Assembly: GCF_901933205.1 (NCBI RefSeq) | Contig: NC_044600.1 | Span: 682,001 to 746,000, forward strand | DNA length: 64,000 nucleotides | From: Camarhynchus parvulus | Lineage: Eukaryota > Chordata > Aves > Passeriformes > Thraupidae | Direction of reading: 5' to 3' | Program-made: the position numbers and the translations under genes | Notes under the pieces: model-generated | The model's input: only the letters and a program-made list of their open reading frames with translations | Told to the model about the DNA's origin: nothing | The model's database searches: none | Shown here: positions 46,831 to 58,900 of the stretch, piece after piece | Numbering within the stretch: the stretch's first letter is position 1 | Layout: every line of letters starts with the position of its first letter

Positions 46831-46939
46831 TCAAATACCTGCAACTTTGGCATTCCGAAACCTGCAGTCCCCGACTACAATCTGCAGACTGTGCACAGGG
46901 ATCCAGCCTTCTTTCCTTCTGTTGAGGTTCTTCACCAAC
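46831..46939 (-). CDS. MCF2: MCF2 terminal coding exon: second half of SH3, stop
   Basis: After CCCAAG, it completes a Trp codon and reads LVKNLNRRKEGWIPVHSLQI, the typical SH3 end (GWIP, then a hydrophobic strand). It ends AKVAGI-stop (TGA 46831-46833). The sequence GCAG/GTATTT at the end could be a donor, so a further exon cannot be excluded. Confidence 0.82.
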
Positions 46940-49900
46940 CTTGGGATGACAGCAGCATTAGGAACAGAAGCCAGCCCACCCAAAGCAGTTTGGTGAGGCA
47001 CGCTCTGCACAGCTGGAGTGCAAGCAGCAGTTTGCTCCAACCAGGGAAGCATTTTAACAGGACCTGGCCATGTGCTTAAAGCATTCTTCCCACCTCAATT
47101 TAGGAACCTAATTAAAAAGCTTACACCTCTGTAGACAATGGAGAAGAACAGGACTCCCTCTCAGGTCCTCCTGCCCGAGACCTCCAGAGATGCCAGCTCA
47201 GGGAAACTGGCTACTGAAGGAGTCAAGGACAATTATTTTTCTCACTCCTCTGCCATTTAGACTGGTAGGATGATTTTAGTCAGGGTACTGTAAGTGAATT
47301 CAAGCCAAGATTTAGGCAGCTGGAAATACTCATCCTCGTAAGTGACAACCCTCTGTCTCACTCATGCAGTGAAACTTGTGCTAACAGAAAGCCTGGAGTG
47401 AGAAATCTCTGACTGGCACTGGCTGGAGCCTCAAGGAGAGGTGAACTTCAGCAAACCTGAGATGCTTTGCATCTGCTTTGGCTAAAAACAAACTGAATTT
47501 TCCAAAATGCAGATCCTTGCAGATCCCTTGCAATTGAAATATTCTGTTTTATCCTGTTCTGACTTCCCTTGAAGTGCAGGGGCTGTAGCTCTCAGCCAGG
47601 AATCCTGCACAGGGCATTGACATCTGTGCATCCTGCACAAATCTGACCCAGGTTCCTGCCAACATCACCCTTCCCACACCCCAAACAGGACTTTGGCACA
47701 CTGGGCTCCCTCTGCTGAGAGCCTGGGCTGGCTGAGAGGTGCTCACAATCACCCTGTAAAGGGAAGAGCCAGAAGCTTCAGCCAAATTGCTGTAAGATCT
47801 GTCTCAGGAGGGGCAGGCTGCCCCCAGACAAGGATGGTCCAGCCTGCCCAGGGGGGTTCCCAGGGGATGCTCCCAGCCCTGAGGTGTTCCCTTGTGAGCC
47901 TTTACAGCTTTACACACAACAGAAACAGTCTGCAGCATCCCCCAGCGTAGGGAACACTCCTACAGCTGTCTGAGGGAGGCAAACACCCTGCAGCCACTCA
48001 CTGGGGCTGTCAATAACCCCAGAGGGACACAGCCTGCAGCTGAGCCGGGATGGACAGAGGGAAGAACCATCTGAAGTGGGGACAGCGTGGCAAGAGGGGT
48101 GTGAAGGTGTTGGGAAAACCCAGCTGAGGCAGAGACCCTCAGGGGGAGGCCAGGGGAGTCCTGACTCGTTTCCCCAGGCTGTGCCAGTGGGGATGGATCC
48201 AGTCTTGGCAGGAGAATGAATTCTCCAGCTTTCTGCAATGGCCTACGGCTCAGCCAGGAGCTGCATGAGTGTATCACCAGGCAAGTGACATTTGAAGGGA
48301 CTGCCCTGCAGGCTCTTCAGAGATAAGGCAAAGTAATCCTGAAATACCTACCACTGTCCCTCACCATCTTCATGCAAGAGCTGAATTTCATCCCCATTTT
48401 TCACCAGCAGGTCCTCTGATCCTCTCCTCTTGCAGTCTGCAAGGGCTTTGTATTTTCCTGGAGACTGTGGTAGAGAGAAAAGCTTGCATTATTTAGCTGC
48501 ATTGTGTATCACGCAGCTGTGAGTCTGACTGCTGCAGGGAACGTGGCAGAGCCCTACCAGCTACCTGAATCAGAATTATTCAAGAAACTCTGTCTGAGAC
48601 ATCTTCTCATTGTCCACACTGAGATGTGGAATTTCTGAGCGACATGGCCAAGACACAAGTATTATCAGTGAGGAGAACAGGCAGAGTGAGCCCCAGGATG
48701 TCCCATCACCTACCAGCTGGGTGCCCTCCTCCTCCTCGGTGTCCGAGCAGTTGGACAGCTCCTGCTGGCCCGTCCACTCCTCCAGCCCCTCGCAGATCTC
48801 CAGGGATTGGGACATTCCTGGCCAGCCTGCAACACACCGGGGCTCAGCCTGGGCCAGCAGCCCCAGAGAGGCCCCAAGGGGGGGAAAAGGGGCCCTACCT
48901 CTGTGGGGTTTGCTCTGGGGGGACAGCAGCACCGGGCTGGTGCGCTCCGAGTCGTTCTCCTCCGAGCTGATGGAGGCTCTCTGCTGCTTCCTGAGGGGGG
49001 CAAGAGAACAGAATCAGCCCCAGCTTTACTTCCCCAGTGAGCACCAACCCCACGAGGGTTTGTCAAACGGGGGCAGAAATAATCCTGGTACCCCTCAGTG
49101 TATGTTTGACCTCTCAGTGGACATTTCTGTGAAGATTAAGCACTTAGTGCCCAGTTCCCAATCTTTTTGGGAGGGGAAGGAAGCTGCCGCAGTGCCTCTG
49201 CCCTGAATGAGAGCCCTGTCTCTGCTCTGCTCCATCTGCAGAGGGGCTGCAGCTCAGCTGAGCTGCCAGGCTCAAGGGCGTCCCTGCAGACCCTGTCCCC
49301 AGGCCACGGGCACCCAAAGGGGAGCAGCAGCACACCCCTGCTGGGAGGGCACCCAGCCCAGCCCGGCATGGCACTCACCTGTCCCCCAGCTGGGAGGAGA
49401 GTGGGAGCTGCTCCGAGCACGAGCCAGGCTGCTGCTTCTCCCCTGCTGCGAGGGCAAACACAGCTTCAATCCAGTTCTCTACTGCAGCTGTCACACTTGA
49501 AGCATTGCTTTAAAAATGAGACCTGCTGTACAGCCCTAGTGGCTTCTGTTCAGAGGTAAACAGACCTATGGGCTCTTGCAAAGCACAGAGTTAATTATGA
49601 TTATGGGATTGGCATGTTAGCACAAACCCAACACTGAGCATGCTCCTGAGGACCATGAGATGCTTCAAATTAGGCATCTGGTTTGTATCTTATTGAATTA
49701 AACCTAGGATAACAAATGTGAAATAATGCCCAAGGTAATGACAACCAAAAAAATGTACTTCTGTGATTCATTTTCACATGAGCACCCAGTTTTTACTGCT
49801 CTAAGGTGAGTTATTTCCCTGCAATCTAAGGCCTCACTCCAGCATTTTGTTACCAAGCTTCTAAAAATTAATTCTCCAGAAAGAATTAGTGGACTTGAAG

Positions 49901-52900
49901 ATCAGCAGTGTGCCAATAGGAAAGCTTCTGCTGCAGAATGAAAGCCACAGAGAAATTGAGCAAATGTACCTTTTATAAGCTCTTGCTGCTTGAACAAAAT
50001 TTTTCTTATTTCATTCAACCATGCCATCTTCAGATCTACTGTTTGGGCCTGGAAGAAGAGAAAATTGTCTGAATTTTGAATTAAGAGTCATCCATTATAA
50101 TGTAGGAATAAAACCTTACTTTTCTATGCTGTAATTATCTGAAATCCCCTTTTTCCCCTAAGCTACTACTAAATTTTAAACAGTCTTGATCTTTTACAAT
50201 TGATGATTCCCGTTAGATCCAGGCAAGGCACAGTGGCAGTTGTAGAGCTATCACTACAAGCAGGAAGATCAATGAGACATTTTCTTCTCACAGATTCTGA
50301 AGGGACAAACCTGCACCACATACACCTCCTCTCTCCCACTGTACCAGATCTCAAATTTCCGATGGTCTCCTTTCACATTCTCCGTTATCCCAACTGCATT
50401 CATCTGCAAATCCAAACAAACAGAAAATTAAACACAGCACAAAGCCCCCTCTTCCCCAGGAATGCAGACTTTGGCAGCAAGTGAAACCTGTCTGCACTGA
50501 ATTTAACATGTTGCATCAATTTCAATTGACGTAGCAACTGGAAGTCATTATCTGTCGCATTCCTCCTGACTTTCTATCAGCTGCATTTTGGATGAGCTTT
50601 CCACAACAAATCAATGGACCTTTGGGAACTTCAATTGGGAACCAGTGGAACCAAGTGAAGCATCATCTCAGCTGCCTCTTTCTGCACAGAATGTCTCAGA
50701 TTTGGCACATGAAAATTCGTAAATACCTGACATGTTATAATACATGTTATTTATCCACACAGATTATTTCTTTCCAAAAGCAGGGTTAATTTTTGGGATG
50801 CCCCGAGTCTGGCTTGCAGCTGAATGCTGCTTTATTCATCATCCCCATCCACTCCTGACAGTTTGGATGAAACACCAAAGGCCCAAATCCTTCAGGACTG
50901 CACAGTGTGACCCACCTGAACCAAGCTCAAACCATGATTAGAGACACAAAACTCTTCAGCAACAGGAGAGCTCTGCCCTCCCTCCTGAGCAGGCCATGAA
51001 GCTGAAACCTGCTGTAATACCTGAGAGCACAGGAACCATCCTCTCCCTCAAAGCAGGGTTTGCTGGCAATTATTCACTGATTAAGGGATGGCCAGAAATA
51101 GCTCCAGTATCCCACTTGCATGTTTTGGAACAGATGCAATAATAAAGGTATCATCTATCATAAATTATGCACACAGACTGGATCAGACAAATCCACTATA
51201 AACACAAACAAACCCTTAGAAATAACAGCTGTTCACCAGAGCTGTTCCTCCCTGACAATGTGTGCGTGCCCAGGTCTGAAAGCCCTGGATGATTTACAGC
51301 ACAGGTGCCATGGACAAATGTTCTGTTCCAACTGTTTCATGGTGCTGCCCCTTTGCAGTGGCATGAGCAGCCCCAGGGAGCAGGAACCAAGCTGCTCCTG
51401 ACAGCACAGAAACACTGGGGCTGGAGCAGACCCCGAGACCATCGCGTCCAACCACGAACCCAGCACTGCCAAGGCCACGCTGCCCCTGTCCCCAAGTGCC
51501 ACATCCACAGGGCTTTAAATCCCTCCAGGGATGGGACCCCCTGCCCTGGGCAGCTGTGCCAGGGCTGCCCACTCCTCGCAGCCAAGCTGAACCCCCCTGG
51601 CACAGCTTGAGGCCATTTCCCCTTTAGAAAGCTGGATGAGGCTCCATTTTGATTTTATAAAAACTTAAAATTGATGAAAGCTGTGGGAAGGGCAGCCAAG
51701 AGAGCCTCATCCAGCCACTGCAATTCCCAGATCTGTGCACCTTATTTACCTTGGCAATTTATAGAGGCTCCTACAAAACTGCCCAGGCATCAAGACATTA
51801 GAAATTTCAGATGATCTACTATGATGATGCCCAGAACAAGTGCCAGGAAGAGACAGATTTAAGGTCTGTTCATCCAGGTTAGTGGATTTTAAATTCCATT
51901 TCCTCCCCCTGGCCAGGATTTACTGTCAGCTGTTGGATCACTGCACATGCCTGTGGGGCACCACAGCCCTCAGCAGCAGGAACCAAAGCCCATGTCAGAG
52001 ATAAACCCCCTGGCTCTGCAGAATTACTGCTCTGCAGTATCCATGGCTGTGTAAAACACCCTAAGGTTCATAACAAAAATAAAACCCCTTACTTTCAGAA
52101 AGTGCTTAAAGCTGTAAGATGAGGTTTTGTCATATCCATCTCCGTGCTCCTCTCTCTTCTTGCAGAAGACCAAGGCTTTCTCATACAGGAACAGGTGCCT
52201 CTGCATGGGCTTGAACCTGGCCAGATCCTTCATCTTTGTGGGCCCTTTTCGGTGTCCTGCCCAAACACTGAAAGATCCCTGCATCAATACTTTCCCCAGT
52301 TCGCTCAGGTCACCCTGGGGAGAGCATGACAGACAAGAAGGAATGAAAAAGAGGTGAATTAAAACGTGAGGGGAGTCTCCAAACAATGCCAGGACACAGG
52401 GCCAGCTCTGCTCCAAGGCACGTCCCTCTAAGAACAGTTCTTCCTGGGAGGACCAGGGGACCTTTGGGATGATGGCCTGGAGCCAGGGGAGCACAGCTCT
52501 CATGCAGGGCTGCAGCCAGCCTAGGAGGGCAGGAACTGGAAGAACTAAAAGGAACAGAAAACCATCCAGGTCCTAGGGAAGAGCATGCCAAGGGCTCTGG
52601 CTGCTTTAGTGCGACAGGGAAGTGAGATTTGAGCCTGAACTGAGGTACCAGGAGATGGAACTCTCCAGGAGGCCAGGCCTGGGATCAGCAGCTTCCCTGA
52701 AACCCCAGGAAATACAACCACTCCAATGGGAAAGGTTCAAACTCAGCCTGAGAGTCGTTTGTTAAATGCTGAATGGGAAATGCTACAGAAACAGCCCAGG
52801 AGAGTTATCAGGTCAGCCGTGAGAACACAGAGGGGCACGCTGGAAATACTCTAGAAAACCACAAGGTGGCAAAGTGTGGGCACCGAGCAGCTCAGGATAT

Positions 52901-55900
52901 CCCAAACCCCTGAAATCAGATGGAGATTGTCACCTGTGATTGTCCCTGATCCCATCCCCCTGCACAGGTTCTGTTCTGGGCCACACTCTGCACACCCCCC
53001 ATGCCCTGTGCCAGGGCTCTCAGGGCCCAGGGCTACTCACATCATAGCCTGTGATTGAAATCTGATGCATGGAGTCATTGACTGACTTCAGCAAATCCAG
53101 CATTGCAACCAGAGCTTCTTGAAGTTCCTGAACTCCATCACAGCTCGTGCTGTACTTTAGCAGCTCCTGAAAATAGAAATGGGAGAGCACATGTTTGCAC
53201 TTGAACAAAACAGATTTTTAACCTTGCCCAAAGTTTCCAATGCCCAGAAGTGACCTACACTGAGTTTCTTTTTTCATGTCCCTGGAAAAAGGGCTCTCTC
53301 TGAAGCACAGTCAGTGTGAGGTGTGGACAGGCCAGTGAGGGACGGCCTATTTTTAATGTTTCCTTAAGGATGGAGTCAGCACAGAGCAGCACCACACTCT
53401 GATCCCTTTGTGCTGTGTTTTCCTGCCTGGTAAGATATGGCAAATGAGGCTGGGGCTGTTCATTAGTGCCAACGTGCCCTCCAAGGAGCTCGCAGCAGAT
53501 CACTGTCTTCAGACTGGCAGGCACAAGGAACAGAATTTATAAAACCCAGAGCCTTCAGGTCAGTAAATGGAGGACAGAATTTTACCACTGAGATAAAATT
53601 GATTTTATTTCAGATCTCCTGTGCCTACCTACGGCTGCATTATATACTCATTGGATACTCATTCAAGAGGCTGGAAGGAGGTTCAGAAGCTACTACCCAA
53701 GTGTAACTCCTGTCTTACACAGTGAGAATAACTGCACTGCCCTGCCTCAGATGGGGGACACAAGAATAAATACATTAAAGATCACAGGTGCTATCAACAC
53801 CCAAGGAGAAGAGATGCAACAATTTGTTCATCCATCAGAGTCTCATGGTCATCTCTGGCTCGGTTTTCTTACAAGTGCTTCTGTAGTTCTGCATCTCTGA
53901 ACAGTTTCAAAGAGTCTTCCTCTCCTTAAAAATGGCCTGTTACAAGCACCTGTTCCCTTTTCAGGTATGTGAGCATTCATCTGCACTGAAAGGCACCTCA
54001 GGAGAGGCCCAGATAAGCAATATGTCATCCAAAGCTTGGTGCTGATTTACAGGTCACCTCTAACTGAAAAACAGAACGAATGTAATCTCTCTGCTGATGG
54101 CCTTGGGAAGCAGAACCTGGCACACCTTCAGCAGGAGCTGGTACTTGGTCAGGCGCTGCACGGGCTTGAGCAGGTAGGAGTCCAGCCCCAGCTTGTGCTC
54201 CAACTTCCTTTGGCATTCCTGCAACACAGAAGCCAGACCAAGTCAGTTTTGCACCATCAGTAAGTAGATATTCCAACAGCACAGCTGTGGCGTTTGAGGA
54301 CTTCAAAGGTTTCATGTTCAGGTGTTGAATGGTACCCACAGCTAAAGAAATATTATCATTACATGCAAATTAACAGTGAGTGGATCTGCCCTGTACTCCT
54401 GGGGTATAAAAAACACCAGCATCTCCTTTAGTGAGCATTTTGTGTGCACTCTGCACACACCACCAAGCAAAGGGCAGCACTGTGGGCTGTGAGGAGGCTG
54501 TCAGGACAGGGCAGGCCCCAGGTGGGTGGCAGCAGCTCACCTGGAAGAAGGAGCTCTCGGAGCACTGTCTCCACAGGGACTCGGAGCGGGGCTTGTTCTG
54601 GCAGTACTTCTCATACATCTGGAAATCCTCCCTCTGCAAGGCAAGCCACGGGGCAGGTCAGCCTCAGGGACCAATCCTGCCAGCCAGCAGCTCCGGCCAG
54701 CACCCAGACCGGGTGTGCTTGCACCTCTGCTGCCAGCTTTAGCGTCTGCAAGTGACAGTCTGGGGGGAAAACGCACAGCTGGGGTCACAGCTGGGGCTCT
54801 GCCATCTCTGCTGGCCCTGAGGGCCAGGAGCCTCTCAGCCCACCAACATAGCTGAGGTGCTGCAGAGTGTGGCAGCCAGGAGAAAGCCTGGCCTTGGAGT
54901 CTGCTTTAAAGTGACAAGGATTCACCCACCCTGTCCAGGAAACAGCATCCCACTCTCTCGGGTGCTCCCAGGCAGCTCTCCAGGCTGTGCAGGAAAATCC
55001 TGCAAGAGACGGGAGAAGGCACAAGAACCAGCAGTGAGCAGGGTGGGTATTCCAGCAGGGATCAGCCTGGGGGAGGGAGGAGAGCAGCCCCATACTTGTT
55101 GTGGAAGTCGTAGATCTCGGGCATGTTTCCAAAGAGAACATCCTTCCTGTTCCTCAGCACGGGGGGCAGCAGGATCAGCATGGCTGGGTTATCCATCTCT
55201 GCTCTGTAGCCCTGCCAGTGGAAAAGGGCTCACTCTCAGCTGCCATCTCCCCAGAGGCAGGTGAAAAGGGAACATGAACACACTTCCAATATGATCTCCC
55301 TGTTTCTAAGTGCAATAGCCCTTTTATTCCCTGTTTTGGCCATCAGCAAGAGTTATTTTCGAATAAAGTAGTAATGTCTAAAATGACAGCATGAGAAATC
55401 ATTGTCTGCTTTCTAAAGCAATGTGCTTCATACAGTCACGATTTCACAGTATTGAGACAGGATTCTCCAAGGATAAAACACAAGCTGCTTCCTTTTGTCT
55501 CCTAAAGGTAAAGGAAATTAGGGAACAGTCAAGACAAACAGCTTTTTGTATATTTTACAGGCACTGCTGAGGCTAATTACCAGTGCTTTTGTGTGCAAAC
55601 AGAAGGGTTCTCCTTCACTGCAGATGAAAAGCTCATCCTGACACCAACTGTTCCTGCAGATGCCTCCAACAAAGAAAACCTAAGGAGCAAACTTGAGCAT
55701 TTATGACTGGACTGGGACCTGGCAGTCTGGTGAAGCCTGTGCTCAGTCTGACAGTGGCAGGTGCCCTTTTGTACAAGTGACCAGGGAACAGCAATGGGAG
55801 CCTGCAGAGGCCACTCACCATCAGAACAGTGAACAGCTCCTCCACATACACTCTCTCTGTTTCTATGAGCTCATTTATCACGTGGCTAAAATGAAAAAAT

Positions 55901-58900
55901 AAATACAAGTGCATTATTTTATGTCTGTAAAAATAGACACAGGTGATCAGTGCAGTTCAAGGAGCCCAAACCATTGTGTGATCCCATTAATAAGCAAGAG
56001 GTAAAAGCACAGGAGATGACACCTGGGTCAGGCTGCAGGAACACAGGGATGGGGCATGGACTGGGCAGGAACAAACATCCTTTAGGTGGTGTGAAGGGGG
56101 CGAGTGCTCACCCTTTCAGCACATCCAAGCTGTCCTCACTGTCTGAAATGAAGTACTGCAAGGAATTCCTCTTCTCCTGGTAGTCATGCATCACCTCGAT
56201 CTGGGGGGGAAAGGGGAAAAAAAAAGGGGAAAAGGGGAAAAAGGGGGGAAAAGGAATGCACTGGGCAGAGCTCAGAGCTGCAGCAGGGCCTGCAGGGGCA
56301 GCAGGAGCCCAGCCCTGCTGCAGCTCCCTGGGGAAGGTGATTTTCCTTGTAAGAACCCCTGGACAGCAAACCTCAGAAGGGAATAACATGTAATGGGGAG
56401 CCAAAAGTTCCCAGAAATTACTCTGCTACATGAATCTGAAATACTGGTAACGTAACTCATTAGTGAGGAGGCAGAGAAGAGTTCCCACAGGGGAAATATC
56501 TGTGCATGAGGATATTTCCTAATACACCCCTCTGTAATGTGAGAAATAACTTCAGGGAACAACACACGGGAAATAGGTGCCCAGACATTGTAAAATCAGT
56601 CAAGCCAGAGCTCAGGTGTTGGACTAACCCAACTAAATCTCATGCATACATGAGGGTTTGGGTTACCTTGAGTTTTTTAAAAGGCAAAAGAAAAAAGAAA
56701 ATAAAGAGAGCATCTCCAAATCCAAAGTGCACTCAATCTTTAGAGCAGTTTCCCTTTTTCCATTAAACTAACTCAGATTCCATGAATAATTTTTACCTTG
56801 CGAGAACTTGGAGTTTTTCTTGAAGTTTTCTTCCCAGGGAGAGAGAGATCAAATGAAAATTTCAAACTGGAATTAAAATCTACACCTTGGATAAAAAAAA
56901 AAGCAGAATTACATAATGTACATCTATGGTGAAGGGGATTCTTCAGACAGAAACGAGTAAGTCAGGAAGGAAAAGGGGATACACTTTAAGAATAAATAAT
57001 TAGTTAGCTAGTGCTAATAGCAAACCGACAAAATAAAGGGTATTTATCTCAAACAATGCTGATTCCACATAGCACAGCCCATGGTCGTAAAGTACAAATA
57101 TTGAGGAAAAACAAAATGCTCACTAAGGGAACACAGAAATCAAAACCTAGCAAAGTCTCTGGAGCCTGAGCATATGATAACAGCAAAACCAATAAAAGCA
57201 AATAAACTACAAAAAAGAACACCCCCTGCTAGGACACTGTTTGAAAGTTCTTTTATGAATGTAGGGCAAGATGCTCAGCTGTAGTAAACTGTTTGTCCAT
57301 CTTCCACAAATTTATTGATATTGTCAGTAAATAATTACAAGTTGCAATTGAGCTACAGAGGTAAACTGGAAGCTCAAAATAAAGCATCAGTCTCTTTGGT
57401 GAGCTGTGTGACATCATTCAAATACTTTGTGAGGGAATGTGGAGATGCTGGAGGGGCTCTGAGTGCAGGCTGGTGTGGGGAGCCCAGGGGCAGCTGGGAG
57501 GTGAGCACAGCCTGGCTCAGGTGAGCACAGCCTGCCTCAGGTGAGCACAGCCTGGCCTTGCAGGTGAGCAGAGCCCGGCCTCAGGTGAGCACAGCCCGGT
57601 GGCCTTGCTCCAGGTGAGCACAGCCTGGCCTTGCAGGTGAGCACAGCCTGGCTCAGGTGAGCACAGCCTGGCCTTGCAGGTGAGCACAGCCTGGCTCAGG
57701 TGAGCAGAGCCTGGCTCAAGTGAGCACAGCCTGGCCTTGCAGGGAAGCGCAGGGTCGTGCAGGTGAGCACAGCCTGGCTCAGGTGAGCACAGCCTGGCTC
57801 AGGTGAGCACAGCCTGGCTCAGGTGAGCACAGCCTGGCCTCAGGTGAGCACAGCCTGGCCTTGCAGGTGAGCACAGCCTGGCCTTGCAGGTGAGCACAGC
57901 CTGGCTCAAGTGAGCACAGCCTGCCTCAGGTGAGCACAGCCTGGCCTTGCAGGTGAGCACAGCCTGGCTCAGGTGAGCAGAGCCTGGCTCAGGTGAGCAG
58001 AGCCTGCCTCAGGTGAGCAGAGCCTGCCTCAGGTGAGCAGAGCCTGCCTCAGGTGAGCACAGCCTGGCTCAGGTGAGCACAGCCTGCCTCAGGTGAGCAC
58101 AGCCTGCCTCAGGTGAGCACAGCCTGCCCTTGCAGGTGAGCACAGCCTGGCTCAGGTGAGCAGAGCCTGGCTCAAGTGAGCACAGCCTGCCCTTGCAGGT
58201 GAGCACAGCCTGCCCTTGCAGGTGAGCACAGCCTGGCTCAGGTGAGCACAGCCTGGCTCAGGTGAGCACAGCCTGGCCTGCAGGTGAGCACAGCCTGGCC
58301 TTGCAGGTGAGCACAGCCTGGCTCAGGTGAGCAGAGCCTGGCTCAAGTGAGCACAGCCTGGCTCAAGTGAGCACAGCCTGGCTCAGGTGAGCACAGCCTG
58401 CCCTTGCAGGTGTCACCAGGGAGCCCTGCCTGCTGCACACAGACCCGAGGTGTGCAGGGGTGGGGCCCACCACACCTGGGAGCACCCAAAAGAGGCGAGG
58501 ACTTGCCAGAGGTCCTGCTCAGAGTCTGCCCTGGCAGGAAGGGCACATGGATTTGGGATGGGACATGGGCACCAGCTCCTCCTGCAAGAGGGGCTCTGCT
58601 CCAGCACTGCCACAGCCTGCACTGCCACTTCTGCACATCCCACTACACCTGAGGGCTCAGGTGGGATAGATTTACCCTTCTCCCCTCCCCACCCCAAAAG
58701 AAATGGTTTCACAATTAGAACCACATTTCTCAGACAGGCTTCAAACGCAGGGCAAAGATAAAAGAGGAAGCATCTGTCCTCAGACAGAGACAGAGGGGGG
58801 AATGGGGCATAGAAACATAAGGAAGACAGGAACAGAGGACAAAATGATGTGCTCAGAGCGGGTTTGGTTTGCAGCCCCACCACAAAACGCCATCCATGTC

